A stretch of 54,390 nucleotides of DNA from Lysobacteraceae bacterium (GCA_013823855.1 PNMW01000010.1:1-54390); one strand, 5' to 3'; positions 18,422 to 27,437 are shown, numbered from the stretch's first letter. The notes: generated by a model from the sequence alone, not told the origin. Made by a program: numbers and translations.

Positions 18422-19231
18422 TCAGGCGCTGCCGAGATGCTCCCGGACCAGGGCCGCACAGCGTTCCGGCGCCTCGGCCACCGCCCAATGGCCCGCCTGC
18501 GCCAGCAGCCGGACATCCGCCGCGCCGAAGCGCTCGGCGTAATGGCGAGGAATGAACGGATCGCGTTCACCCCACAACACGCGCGTCGGGTGGTCTGCGA
18601 TCACCGCACACAGAGGCGCCAGCCAAGGCGCGAATTTCCCGGGATCGGTCTCGCGGTAGATGCGCAGCACCTGGGCACGCGCGCCGGCATGGAAGTGCTG
18701 AAACGCCTCGTCGATCTGTGCGGACGACAGGCCCGGTCCGCCCTGATGCATGGTCAGACGATGCCCGAGCCGACCCAGCAGCGGCCAGTCGAAAGCCCGC
18801 ATCGCCAGTTCGCCGAAGCGCGAACGCCAGACCCTGGCCCAGAAATGCCAGCGGTAGTCGGCGTGCATCAAGGTGTTGGTGATCACCAGGCGGCGCAGCC
18901 GTTCGGGGTGGCGAACCGCCCAGGCCAGACCGTAGAAGCCGCCGACATCGTGCACGATCAGATCCACCGGTTCGCCAATGCCCAGCGCATTCAGCAGATC
19001 GTCGACCCAGCCGGCAAAGCCGGCGAGCGTCACGTCATTGGCAGCCGGCACGCCGGACGCTCCGAAGCCCGGCAGATCCGGTGCGATGCAATCGTGATCG
19101 GCCTGGAGGCGCTCGATCATCGGCAGCCACAGGCGGTGGGAATCGGGATTGCCGTGCAGCATCAGCAGCGGCCGGCCGCGGCCCTGGCGGTGCACGAAGA
19201 CATCGGCGTCATGGATACGGAGCGTCGGCAT
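18422..19231 (-). CDS. Alpha/beta hydrolase with Asp nucleophile (dehalogenase or epoxide hydrolase type)
   Basis: A 269-residue alpha/beta hydrolase. The oxyanion region is LLMLHGNPDSHRLW, and PDLPGFGASG follows. The nucleophile elbow reads VHDVGGFYG with Asp95 in place of Ser, then WGERDPFI and QAGHWAVAEAPE supply the likely acid and the catalytic His. An Asp nucleophile is the mark of haloalkane/haloacetate dehalogenases and epoxide hydrolases, which form an alkyl-enzyme ester. The substrate is unknown. The start MPTLRIHDADVF at 19231 is chosen by family fit; the frame is open further upstream. It lies downstream of fabH on the same strand with a gap of 190 bases. Confidence 0.85.
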   Translation of the reverse strand: MPTLRIHDADVFVHRQGRGRPLLMLHGNPDSHRLWLPMIERLQADHDCIAPDLPGFGASGVPAANDVTLAGFAGWVDDLLNALGIGEPVDLIVHDVGGFYGLAWAVRHPERLRRLVITNTLMHADYRWHFWARVWRSRFGELAMRAFDWPLLGRLGHRLTMHQGGPGLSSAQIDEAFQHFHAGARAQVLRIYRETDPGKFAPWLAPLCAVIADHPTRVLWGERDPFIPRHYAERFGAADVRLLAQAGHWAVAEAPERCAALVREHLGSA

Positions 19232-19421
19232 CGGGATTCGGCGGCAAGGAGCAGGCAGTTCTATCGGCGACGGCACCGCCAAGGTCCAGGCTGGGCTTGT
19301 GCAGCACCGCACCGCAGACTTCTCGGCGGCAACGGCGTCGCGCATCGCGAGTCGCCGCGACCCGCCTGAACCTCGATCGATGCCCGCGGCGCCGTCGAGC
19401 GGATACCGGGTCGGCGATGTG

Positions 19422-20381
19422 CTACCAGCGCAGCAGCACCGTACCCCAGGTCATGCCACCGCCGACACCCTGCAGCATCACCAGATCGCTTGGCTTGATG
19501 CGACCGTCCTTGACCGCCGCGTCGAGCGCCAGCGGCACCGACGCCGCCGAGGTATTGCCTTGCTGCGCAACCGTCACCACCACCTTCTCCTTCGGCACGC
19601 CGACCTTGTCGGCCAGCGTGTTGATGATCCGGATATTGGCCTGGTGCGGCACGTACCAGTCGAGCGCCGATGCCTTGATGTTGTTCTTCTCCAGCGCTTC
19701 CTGCGCACATTCGCTCAGCGACTTCACGGCGACGCGATACACCGACTGGCCGTCCATCTCCAGATACGGCGAGCCGCGCAGTTCGCCGCTGGCGATGCCA
19801 CCGGGCACGCGGAGGATGTGACTCAGCGAGCCATCCGAATGCAGATGCGAGGACAGGATGCCTGGCGCTTCGGAGGTCTTCAGGACCACGGCACCGGCGC
19901 CGTCGCCGAACAGCACGCAGGTCCGGCGGTCGTTCCAGTCGAGAATCCGCGAGAACACCTCGGCGCCGATCACCAGCGCACACTTGTGCTGGCCGCAGGC
20001 CACCAGCTTGTCGGCAATCGCCAGGCCGTAGATGAAACCGGTGCAGACCGCCTGCACGTCGAAGGCTGCGCCCTTGGTCACGCCGAGCTTGGCCTGCACC
20101 AGACAGGCGGTCGACGGAAACACCATGTCCGGAGTGGTGGTGGCGACGATGATCAGGTCGATGTCATCGGCGGTGACGCCAGCAGACGCCATCGCAGCGC
20201 GTGCGGCATGCAGCGCGAGATCGCTGGTCAGTTCGTCGTCGGCAGCGACATGGCGCGCCTCGATGCCGGTCCGGCTGACGATCCAGTCGTCACTGGTATC
20301 GATCCGGTCCTCGAGTTCACGGTTGGTGACGATGCGTTTCGGCAGGTAGCTGCCGGTGCCGACGATGCGTGAGTAGGTCAT
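19422..20381 (-). CDS. fabH: Beta-ketoacyl-ACP synthase III
   Basis: A 319-residue condensing enzyme that joins acetyl-CoA and malonyl-ACP to start fatty acid synthesis. The catalytic triad is visible: Cys113 in [14 protein letters not shown], His in [11 protein letters not shown] and Asn in [29 protein letters not shown] and [11 protein letters not shown] are also typical of FabH. In many gammaproteobacteria fabH lies in a plsX-fabH-fabD-fabG cluster; here it stands alone beside pyc and a hydrolase gene, so it may be the main copy moved or an extra one. Confidence 0.93.
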   Translation of the reverse strand: MTYSRIVGTGSYLPKRIVTNRELEDRIDTSDDWIVSRTGIEARHVAADDELTSDLALHAARAAMASAGVTADDIDLIIVATTTPDMVFPSTACLVQAKLGVTKGAAFDVQAVCTGFIYGLAIADKLVACGQHKCALVIGAEVFSRILDWNDRRTCVLFGDGAGAVVLKTSEAPGILSSHLHSDGSLSHILRVPGGIASGELRGSPYLEMDGQSVYRVAVKSLSECAQEALEKNNIKASALDWYVPHQANIRIINTLADKVGVPKEKVVVTVAQQGNTSAASVPLALDAAVKDGRIKPSDLVMLQGVGGGMTWGTVLLRW

Positions 20382-20423
20382 GCCTGAAGTTTAAATAAAG
20401 TTCGTCAACAACGAGTGCGAACA

Positions 20424-20458
20424 TCGGCGGCGAGGGGCCGGTTGCCCCTCGCCGCCGA
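20424..20458 (-). terminator. Long perfect hairpin downstream of pyc, possible terminator
   Basis: A 14-bp perfect stem TCGGCGGCGAGGGG / CCCCTCGCCGCCGA with a 7-base loop lies 90 bases past the pyc stop and upstream of fabH. No T-run follows on either strand. It may slow transcription or protect the 3' end. Confidence 0.5.
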
Positions 20459-20548
20459 CACGACGAGGAGACTGACTGATCGCTTGCGTCAGCATCATCC
20501 GCGCCAAAGCGCGCCCGCCGGATATCCCCGCCTGCGTCTCGGTGGCGG

Positions 20549-23500
20549 CTACTCCAGCTCGATCAGCAGATCGCGGGTGTTCACGGTGGACCCGGACTTG
20601 GCGTGGATGGCCTTGACCCGGCCATCGCGCGGCGCGCCGAGCACGGTTTCCATCTTCATCGCTTCCAGCGCCAGCAGCGGCTCGCCCTTCGCGACCACCT
20701 GCCCCTTCTGCACCGCGACGCGCACGACCATGCCCGGCATCGGCGCACCGACGTGACCCGAATTGCCCTCTTCCGCCTTCGGCGTGTCGAACGCGGCCTT
20801 GGCGCCGGCCTTCGGCACCCGCACCAGTCGCGACTGGCCGTTCAGCTCGAAGAACAGCTTCACAACACCGTCGTCCTCAGACTCGGTGCGGCTCTGCAGA
20901 CGGATCACCAGCGTCTTGCCGGTGTCGATGTCGACACTGATCTCTTCCTGGTCCTTCAGGCCGTAGAAAAAGGTCGGCGTCGGCAGGGTAGAGACATCGC
21001 CGTACAGCTTGCGATGCTCGACGAAGTCGCGGAACACTTTCGGATACATCAGGTACGAGGCGACGTCGGCCTCGCTGAGCGCCTCGCCGACCAGGGTTTC
21101 GGCATCGGCCTTGGTCTGCACCAGATCGACCGGCGCCATCGAGGCGCCCGGTCGGCCATCAAGCGGCGGCTTGCCCTTGAGAATCTTGGCCTGCAGCGCT
21201 GTCGGCCAGCCGTCCGGCGGCACGCCGAGTTCGCCCTTGAACAGGGACACCACCGATTCCGGGAAGTCGATGTCGCGATCCGGATTGGTGACGTCGTCCG
21301 GCGTCAGGCCGTTGCCGACCATGAACAGCGCCATGTCGCCGACCACCTTGGAGGTCGGCGTGACCTTGACGATGTCGCCGAACAGCTGGTTGACCGCCGC
21401 GTAGGCGCGCGACACCTCCGGCCAGCGGGCCTCCAGCCCGAGCGCACGGGCCTGCTCGCGCAGGTTGGTGTACTGGCCGCCCGGCATCTCGTGACGATAG
21501 ACATCGGCCGTACCGGAGCGGATATCGGCCTCGAACGGCGCATAGAAGCGGCGCACGCCTTCCCAGTAGTCGGAGACCGACTGCATGGCGTCGAAATCGA
21601 CGCCCGGGTCGCGTTCGGAGCCGGACAGCGCGGCGGCGATCGCGCCGAGGTTCGGCTGCGAGGTGAGCCCGGACATCGCGTCCATCGCGCCGTCCACGGC
21701 ATCGCAGCCGGCTTCGATCGCGGCCAGCACGCTGGCGGCGGCGATGCCGCTGGTGTCATGGGTGTGGAAATGGATCGGCAGGCCGATCTCCTGCTTCAGG
21801 GCCTTGACCAGTTCGCGCGCCGCGCGCGGCTTGCAGATGCCGGCCATGTCCTTGATGCCGAGGATGTGCGCGCCGGCCTTCTCGAGCCGCTTCGCCATGT
21901 CGACGTAGTACTTGAGGTTGTACTTCGGCCGCGCGGCATCGAACAGGTCGCCGGTGTAACAGATGGTGCCCTCGCAGACGGCGCCACTGGCGATCACCGC
22001 ATCCATCGCGACCCGCATGTTGTCGACCGCGTTCAGCGAATCGAAGACGCGGAAGATGTCGATGCCGTTCTGGGCCGCCTGGCTCACGAAGTACTGGACC
22101 ACGTTGTCCGGATAGTTCGTGTAGCCGACCGCATTGGCCGAGCGCAGCAGCATCTGGAACGGAATGTTCGGCACCGCCGTGCGCAGCATCGCCAGACGCT
22201 GCCAGGGATCTTCCTTCAGGAAGCGCATGGCGACGTCGAAGGTCGCACCGCCCCAGCATTCCAGCGACAGCAGCTGCGGCAGCAGGCGCGCGTAATGCGG
22301 CGCGATCTCGGCCATGTCGCGGGTTCGCATACGCGTCGCGAACAGGCTCTGGTGCGCGTCGCGCATCGTGGTGTCGGTCAGCAGCACGCGTGGCTGCGCC
22401 TTGATCCATTCGGCGAAGCCTTTCGGCCCGCGCGCCTTCAGTTCGTCGCGCAGTCCCTTCGGCGGCGGCGCCAGCAGATCCAGCTTCGGCTTCAGCGGCG
22501 TGGCGAGGATGCCTTCCGGCGCCTTGCGGCCCTTCATCTCCGGGTTGCCGTTGATCGCGACATCGCCGATGAAACGCAGCACCTTGGTGGCGCGGTCGCG
22601 GCGGGCGGTGAAGCGGAACAGTTCCGGCGTGGTGTCGATGAAGCGCGTCGTGCAGTCGCCGGACTTGAACAGCGGATGCAGGATGACGTTCTCGAGGAAC
22701 TGCAGGTTGGTCGACACACCCCGGATCCGGAACTCGCGCAGCGCACGGTCCATGCGGGCGATCGCTTCCTTGGCGGTCGGCGCCCAGGCGGTGACCTTGA
22801 CCAGCAGCGAATCGTAGAACGGCGTGATCACTGCCCCCGAATACGAGGTGCCGCCGTCGAGGCGCAGGCCGAAGCCGGCCGGACTGCGATACGCGAGGAT
22901 GCGACCGTAATCCGGCGTGAAGCCGTTCTCCGGATCTTCGGTGGTGACCCGGCACTGCAGCGCAAAGCCATCGAGCCTGACCTTGTCCTGCGCCGGCAGC
23001 AGACCGTCGGCGGCGCCGATCGTCGCGCCTTCGGACACCCGGATCTGCGCCTTGACGATATCTACACCGGTGACTTCCTCGGTCACCGTGTGCTCGACCT
23101 GGATGCGCGGGTTGACCTCGATGAAGTAGAACTTGTCGGTATCGGCATCCATCAGGAATTCGACAGTGCCGGCATGCGTGTAGCCCACCTGCTTGCACAG
23201 GCGCACGGCGGCGTCGCACAGCTCGACGCGGCGTTCCGGCGTCAGGTAATGCGCCGGCGCGCGCTCGACCACCTTCTGGTTGCGGCGCTGCACCGAGCAG
23301 TCGCGCTCGAACAGGTGGATCAGGTTGCCGTGCTGGTCACCGAGCACCTGCACTTCGACGTGGCGGGCACGGCGAATGAGCTTTTCGAAATAGGCTTCGT
23401 CATTGCCGAACGCGGCCAGTGATTCGCGGCGCGCCGATTCGACGGCGGCCGGCAGCTCGGCCTCGTTCTCGATCGCCCGCATGCCGCGTCCGCCGCCACC

Positions 23501-23989
23501 CCAGCTGGCCTTGAGCATCACCGGGTAGCCGATCGCGGCGGCGATCTTCTTCACTTCCTCGATGTCGCCCGGCAGCGCCTCGGAGGCTTCCAGTACCGGC
23601 ACCTTTGCCGCCTTGGCCGCCGCACGGGCCGCCACCTTGTCGCCGAGCGCCCGCAGGACGTCGGGCTTGGGACCGACGAACAGGATGCCGGCCGCCGCGC
23701 AGGCCTCGGCGAAGTTCGGGTTCTCGGACAGGAAGCCGTAGCCAGGATGGATGGCATCGACACCAGCGCTCTTGGCGATCCGGATGATGTCCGGAATGTC
23801 CAGGTAGGCCGCGATCGGCTTCTGCCCGGCGCCGACGAGATAGCTTTCGTCGGCCTTGAAGCGATGCAGCGCGAAGCGATCCTCGTGCGCGTAGATCGAC
23901 ACCGTGCGGATGCCCATTTCGGCAGCGGCACGCATGACACGGATGGCGATTTCGCCGCGGTTGGCAACCAACAACTTGCGGATTGGCAT
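20549..23989 (-). CDS. pyc: Pyruvate carboxylase, single-chain (alpha4) type
   Basis: A 1146-residue biotin enzyme that carboxylates pyruvate to oxaloacetate (anaplerosis). The biotin carboxylase domain (about 1-450) begins MPIRKLLVANRGEIAIRVMR and has SWGGGGRGMR and the catalytic EVNPRIQVEHTVTEEVTG. The carboxyltransferase domain (about 530-800) begins LLTDTTMRDAHQSLFATRMR. The biotinyl domain is at the C-terminus with EAMKMET, Lys1112 being the biotinylated residue. I chose the start at 23989; the longer open frame to 24064 is Arg-rich and outside the family. A single chain is notable because Pseudomonas uses a two-subunit enzyme. Confidence 0.97.
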   Translation of the reverse strand: MPIRKLLVANRGEIAIRVMRAAAEMGIRTVSIYAHEDRFALHRFKADESYLVGAGQKPIAAYLDIPDIIRIAKSAGVDAIHPGYGFLSENPNFAEACAAAGILFVGPKPDVLRALGDKVAARAAAKAAKVPVLEASEALPGDIEEVKKIAAAIGYPVMLKASWGGGGRGMRAIENEAELPAAVESARRESLAAFGNDEAYFEKLIRRARHVEVQVLGDQHGNLIHLFERDCSVQRRNQKVVERAPAHYLTPERRVELCDAAVRLCKQVGYTHAGTVEFLMDADTDKFYFIEVNPRIQVEHTVTEEVTGVDIVKAQIRVSEGATIGAADGLLPAQDKVRLDGFALQCRVTTEDPENGFTPDYGRILAYRSPAGFGLRLDGGTSYSGAVITPFYDSLLVKVTAWAPTAKEAIARMDRALREFRIRGVSTNLQFLENVILHPLFKSGDCTTRFIDTTPELFRFTARRDRATKVLRFIGDVAINGNPEMKGRKAPEGILATPLKPKLDLLAPPPKGLRDELKARGPKGFAEWIKAQPRVLLTDTTMRDAHQSLFATRMRTRDMAEIAPHYARLLPQLLSLECWGGATFDVAMRFLKEDPWQRLAMLRTAVPNIPFQMLLRSANAVGYTNYPDNVVQYFVSQAAQNGIDIFRVFDSLNAVDNMRVAMDAVIASGAVCEGTICYTGDLFDAARPKYNLKYYVDMAKRLEKAGAHILGIKDMAGICKPRAARELVKALKQEIGLPIHFHTHDTSGIAAASVLAAIEAGCDAVDGAMDAMSGLTSQPNLGAIAAALSGSERDPGVDFDAMQSVSDYWEGVRRFYAPFEADIRSGTADVYRHEMPGGQYTNLREQARALGLEARWPEVSRAYAAVNQLFGDIVKVTPTSKVVGDMALFMVGNGLTPDDVTNPDRDIDFPESVVSLFKGELGVPPDGWPTALQAKILKGKPPLDGRPGASMAPVDLVQTKADAETLVGEALSEADVASYLMYPKVFRDFVEHRKLYGDVSTLPTPTFFYGLKDQEEISVDIDTGKTLVIRLQSRTESEDDGVVKLFFELNGQSRLVRVPKAGAKAAFDTPKAEEGNSGHVGAPMPGMVVRVAVQKGQVVAKGEPLLALEAMKMETVLGAPRDGRVKAIHAKSGSTVNTRDLLIELE

Positions 23990-24409
23990 GGTCCCTGCTG
24001 ATCTGGGTCGAAACGGGTCAATTCTCGCGCTTCTTGCGCGCGCCGTCGGTAGCGTCAGTGACACCGACGTCCATCATCGTTATTACAGCACAGGGAATGC
24101 CAGACCAAAGCACGGGGAACCCCGCAATTGCCCAGCGCTCCCGATTCCGCCGCGAGGCGACTGCGGACCGGGCCACGCATCCAGCGCCCGGCGTGCAGCA
24201 GCGGACTGCGCCAGGCGGACTGCCGATAGCGGCAAGGGTAGTCGAGACGCCGGGTCTTCACCTCACGTCCCGTGAATACCGCAAATCGGATTCCGCAGCG
24301 CTGGCCCGGCCCTGCCTGCAAAAACACCGAAATGCGGGACAATGCGATCGCGTCAGAGACAAATGCCGCTTGAAACTCAAATCTGCACGAATCCCAATAA
24401 CCATCCCCC
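23990..24409. other. Divergent intergenic region, pyc / winged-helix gene
   Basis: 420 bases between two divergent starts. It should hold promoters for both directions, but I see no pair close to consensus. TTGAAA at 24371-24376 has only a poor -10 (CCCAAT) 17 bases on. No convincing ORF, RNA gene or repeat was found. Confidence 0.5.
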
Positions 24410-24898
24410 ATGACCTCCCAACGTGCTGCCCCGCGCCGCAAGCGACAGAGTGGCGTCCGTGGCCGGATTCTCGAATTGCTGACCGCCGGTCCGCTGCTGG
24501 CGCAGGACCTCGTTGATCGCGGCGGCTTTTCTCCGGCCTCGCTGTACCTGAATCTGAAGGCGCTGAAAGCGGAAGGTGCGGTCGACACCCGGCGTGACGG
24601 ACGCGCCGTCCGCTATCTGTTCGTCGGCCCGCTCGGCGGCAGTGCTGGGCGCTCGCGCGCGACGAAGTCGACGCGCGGACGGCGTTCGCAGGCAATGTCC
24701 GGCGTCGGTCCGGCGCTGACCGCCGAGGCCGAACTGAAGGCAGCGCTCGGCGTGTTGCTGACCCGACTGTCGCCGATCGAGAACGCCAGCGAAAAGATCA
24801 TGGTGCTGAGCGAGCTGGCAGGCTCGCTGCCGGCACCGGTCGCCACGGTGCTGAAGGCTGTCGCCGACGACCTCGACCGCCTGCGCGGCAAGGGCTGA
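24410..24898 (+). CDS. Small winged-helix DNA-binding-like protein, function unknown
   Basis: 162 residues. The N-terminal 65 residues (basic tail, then RGRILELLTAGPLLAQDLVDRG, SPASLYLNLKALKAEGAV and DTRRDGRAVRYLFV) read as a winged helix-turn-helix with a beta-hairpin wing. A Ser/Arg/Gly-rich linker follows, then a C-terminal helical part (about 100-162, LKAALGVLLTRLSPIENASE...VADDLDRL). No convincing Shine-Dalgarno precedes the ATG. The gene lies 4 bases before the CbbY-like phosphatase gene, so the two are probably co-transcribed. It could be a regulator or a nucleoid-associated protein; the target is unknown. Confidence 0.7.
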   Translation: MTSQRAAPRRKRQSGVRGRILELLTAGPLLAQDLVDRGGFSPASLYLNLKALKAEGAVDTRRDGRAVRYLFVGPLGGSAGRSRATKSTRGRRSQAMSGVGPALTAEAELKAALGVLLTRLSPIENASEKIMVLSELAGSLPAPVATVLKAVADDLDRLRGKG

Positions 24899-24902
24899 GC
24901 CG

Positions 24903-25670
24903 ATGTCGCCCTCGCCGGTGCAGCCGGCCTTGCAGGCCTTGATCTTCGACGTCGACGGCACGCTGGCGGATACCGAACGCGACGGCCATCGGCCAGCCTT
25001 CAACGCCGCCTTCCAGCAAGCCGGCCTCGACTGGCACTGGGATGTGCCGCTGTACGGCGAACTGCTGGCGGTCACCGGCGGCAAGGAGCGTATCCGTTAC
25101 TACCTGGAAGGCTTCCACCGGCATCTGCTGGCCGACGCCGACATCGACAGCCGCATCGCCCGGCTGCACCAGGCGAAAACTCGCTGCTACGTCGATCTCA
25201 TTGCCCAGGGGCAGCTGCCGATGCGGCCGGGTGTCGCTCGTCTGATCACCGAGGCTCGGGCCGCCGGCCTCAGATTGGCGATCGCCACGACGACCACTCC
25301 GGAAAATGTCGCGGTGCTGCTTGAACACTCGCTGGCCAAGGGCGCGACGGCGTGGTTCGAGGTCATCGGCGCCGGCGATGTGGTGCCTGCCAAGAAGCCT
25401 GCGCCGGACATCTATCGGTGGGTGCTGGAACGGCTCGGGCTGCCGGCGTCGGCCTGTCTGGCGCTGGAAGATTCCGACAATGGCCTGCGCGCAGCCCTCG
25501 GCGCCGGCCTGGTGACGGTGGTGACCACCAACGGCTACACCCTCGGCCACGACTTTGGCGGCGCCAGCGCCGTGCTTCCCGATCTCGGTACCGACGATTC
25601 GCCCGCCCGGGTGACGCTTTCGCAGCTGGTCGCCTGGCATGCGGCGGCCGGCGCGGCGAAGTCAGTCTGA
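24903..25670 (+). CDS. HAD-IA phosphatase, CbbY-like
   Basis: A 255-residue HAD-superfamily hydrolase. Motif I is FDVDGTLADTE (Asp16, Asp18), motif II lies in LAIATTTTPENV, and motif III/IV is PAKKPAPDIY followed by LALEDSDNGLRAALGAG. The small helical cap between motifs I and II and the wording of the motifs resemble CbbY, which in Calvin-cycle organisms removes the RuBisCO inhibitor xylulose-1,5-bisphosphate. No RuBisCO or Calvin-cycle gene is in this window, so the substrate may be another sugar phosphate. The ATG lies 4 bases after the stop of the winged-helix gene. Confidence 0.85.
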   Translation: MSPSPVQPALQALIFDVDGTLADTERDGHRPAFNAAFQQAGLDWHWDVPLYGELLAVTGGKERIRYYLEGFHRHLLADADIDSRIARLHQAKTRCYVDLIAQGQLPMRPGVARLITEARAAGLRLAIATTTTPENVAVLLEHSLAKGATAWFEVIGAGDVVPAKKPAPDIYRWVLERLGLPASACLALEDSDNGLRAALGAGLVTVVTTNGYTLGHDFGGASAVLPDLGTDDSPARVTLSQLVAWHAAAGAAKSV

Positions 25671-25740
25671 AGGGATCGCCCAGCAGACGTTCGACTGTTC
25701 GTCCGATGAAGATTGACGGGAACGTTCGCGGCCCGTGGTG

Positions 25741-25814
25741 CGCGCCCGGCAGGAATCGAACCTGCGACCCTCGGCTTAGAAGGCCGATGCTCTATCCGAC
25801 TGAGCTACGGGCGC
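25741..25814 (-). tRNA. tRNA-Arg (anticodon TCT)
   Basis: The minus strand reads GCGCCCG at the 5' end, a D arm AGCTCAGTCGGATAGAGC, an anticodon arm with loop CTTCTAA (anticodon TCT) and a T arm GCAGGTTCGAATCCTGC, closing with CGGGCGC and discriminator G: 74 bases. CCA is not encoded (CAC follows the discriminator). It reads the AGA/AGG codons, rare in a high-GC genome. It lies opposite to its neighbours, between the CbbY-like gene and rplY. Confidence 0.95.
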
Positions 25815-25937
25815 ACCGGAAGACGCGGATGGTGCCTGAAATGGCCGGGCCCATCCAGCCGCAAGCCGTTCGCCCGCAGTAAATGGCCGACGTGCCGCCG
25901 TCGGCCGAGCCGTCTGGCAGCCGCTGCACGGCGTCTG

Positions 25938-25981
25938 TATAGTGCGCGGCTCGCTGCGTCTGGTCGCGGACGCGGCTTTTT
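25938..25981 (+). promoter_or_regulatory. rplY leader: -10-like box and terminator-like hairpin
   Basis: TATAGT at 25938-25943 is a good -10 box, though the -35 region is weak. Just downstream lies a 7-bp hairpin CTGCGTC / GACGCGG (25954-25960 and 25969-25975; one G-T pair), followed by CTTTTT, 22 bases before the rplY start. This resembles an intrinsic terminator placed in the leader. It could attenuate transcription of rplY or stop transcripts arriving from the phosphatase gene. Confidence 0.45.
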
Positions 25982-26003
25982 GCTGTACATCCCGGAGATA
26001 CAC

Positions 26004-26705
26004 ATGAAACAGTCATTCGTCATCAGTGCCGAAGTCCGCACGGTGCACGGGAAGGGTGCGAGCCGCCGCCTGCGCCATGAGGGCAAGGTGCCCGCCATCA
26101 TCTACGGTGGCAAGGAAAGTCCGCAGTCGATCCAGGTCAGTCACAACGAGCTGATGAAAAGCCTGAAGTTCGAGTCGTTCTATTCGGCCATCCTCAATGT
26201 GGATGTCGCCGGCAAGACCGAACAGGCCGTGCTCAAGGATCTGCACCGCCATCCGGTGCGCAACGAAATCATGCACATGGACCTGCAGCGCATCCTCGCT
26301 GACGTGGTGCTGCGCATGCACATCCCGCTGCACTTCAAGGGCGGCGATGTCGCCCCGGGCGTGAAGGTCGGCGGCGGCGTCGTCGAACACCAGCAGATCC
26401 AGGTCGAAGTCGAGTGCCTGCCGAAGGACCTGCCGGAGTTCATCGAGGTCGACCTGTCGGCGCTCAACGTCAACGAAGCCGTGCACCTGTCGCAGCTGTC
26501 GCTGCCGGAAGGCGTCAGCTTCTATGAGCTGAAGCACGGCAATGATGTGTCGGTCGCCGCGATCCACCTGCCGCGCCAGTCGGCCGCCGAGGCCGAAGCC
26601 GAAGCCACCGCTGCTGCGGACGCCAAGGCCAAGCCGGCTGCCAAGGCCGCCCCGGCCGCCAAGGCGGCTCCGGCTGCCAAGGCAGCTCCTGCGAAGAAGA
26701 AGTAA
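26004..26705 (+). CDS. rplY: 50S ribosomal protein L25/general stress protein Ctc
   Basis: 233 residues. The N-terminal 5S rRNA-binding domain begins MKQSFVISAEVRTVHGKGAS and includes GKVPAIIYGGKE; the C-terminal TL5-type beta domain follows (LPEFIEVDLSALN, VHLSQLSLPEGV). It is therefore the long Ctc form, not the 94-residue E. coli form. The tail is a repetitive Ala/Lys/Pro run (PAAKAAP repeated about four times, ending KKK), probably flexible and RNA-facing. The start ATG at 26004 has GGAG 8 bases upstream. rplY-pth-ychF is a conserved gammaproteobacterial order; the prs gene usual upstream is not here. Confidence 0.95.
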   Translation: MKQSFVISAEVRTVHGKGASRRLRHEGKVPAIIYGGKESPQSIQVSHNELMKSLKFESFYSAILNVDVAGKTEQAVLKDLHRHPVRNEIMHMDLQRILADVVLRMHIPLHFKGGDVAPGVKVGGGVVEHQQIQVEVECLPKDLPEFIEVDLSALNVNEAVHLSQLSLPEGVSFYELKHGNDVSVAAIHLPRQSAAEAEAEATAAADAKAKPAAKAAPAAKAAPAAKAAPAKKK

Positions 26706-26744
26706 GGCTCCGGGACGCGACCATCGCGTCCTGGCAGCACACGA

Positions 26745-26778
26745 CCCGTCCGTTCGCCTGCCGAACGGACGGGTTTTT
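26745..26778 (+). terminator. Intrinsic terminator of rplY
   Basis: A perfect 12-bp stem CCCGTCCGTTCG / CGAACGGACGGG with loop CCTGC, followed by TTTTT. It lies 40 bases after the rplY stop and 36 bases before pth, so pth probably has its own promoter or depends on read-through. Confidence 0.93.
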
Positions 26779-26813
26779 CATGAGGGTCTCATCGGATGCG
26801 GGGAGCGTGAGCG

Positions 26814-27413
26814 ATGTCGGATAGCCGCCTGCGCGCGATCGTCGGTCTCGGGAATCCGGGACCGGAGTACGAGCGGACGCGTCATAACACCGGGTTCTGG
26901 TTCGTCGACCTGCTGGCCGACGCCCATCACGGCAGCTTTCGCCATGAAGCCAAGTTCAAGGGCGACCTGGCGCGAATCCGCATCGGCGGCGACGAGGTCC
27001 TGCTGCTGAAGCCGCAGACCTACATGAACAAGAGCGGCGACGCGATCCAGCCGCTGGCCGCGTTCTACAAGCTGGAACCCGCCGACATCCTGGTGGCGCA
27101 TGACGAACTCGACCTGCCGGTCGGCACGATGAAGCTCAAGCGCGCCGGCGGCCACGGCGGTCACAATGGCCTGCGCAGCGTGCACCAGCATCTGGGCCCG
27201 GATTACCTGCGTCTGCGGATCGGCATCGGCCATCCGGGCACCAAGGAGCAGGTGCTGGGCTACGTGCTCGGCCGGCCCAATGCCGCTGACGACAAGCTGA
27301 TCCGCGACGGCCTGATCGACGCGATGAACGCGATGCCGGTCTGGCTGGGCCAGACGCTGGAAAAGGCCATGCAGCAGTTGCACAGCACTTCCCTTCCCAA
27401 ACAGCAGCAGTAA
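26814..27413 (+). CDS. pth: Peptidyl-tRNA hydrolase
   Basis: A 199-residue enzyme that releases peptidyl-tRNAs dropped from ribosomes. The N-terminus AIVGLGNPGPEYERTRHNTG holds the conserved Asn14 and catalytic His24. LLKPQTYMNKSG and VAHDELDLPVG (catalytic Asp) follow, then GGHGGHNGLRSV. Full length for bacterial Pth1. A GGAG Shine-Dalgarno lies upstream of the ATG at 26814. ychF follows after 24 bases. Confidence 0.97.
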   Translation: MSDSRLRAIVGLGNPGPEYERTRHNTGFWFVDLLADAHHGSFRHEAKFKGDLARIRIGGDEVLLLKPQTYMNKSGDAIQPLAAFYKLEPADILVAHDELDLPVGTMKLKRAGGHGGHNGLRSVHQHLGPDYLRLRIGIGHPGTKEQVLGYVLGRPNAADDKLIRDGLIDAMNAMPVWLGQTLEKAMQQLHSTSLPKQQQ

Positions 27414-27437
27414 CGCAGCACTCAAGGATTCGAAAAC

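Noticed and set aside
25741..25814. tRNA-Arg as an integration site with a nearby island
   Set aside because: No integrase, direct repeat of the tRNA 3' end or composition shift was found around it; neighbours are ordinary genes.
26600..26705. Repetitive Ala/Lys tail of L25 as an assembly error
   Set aside because: Such Ala/Lys/Pro tails are common in long-form L25 proteins and the repeats are not identical at the DNA level.
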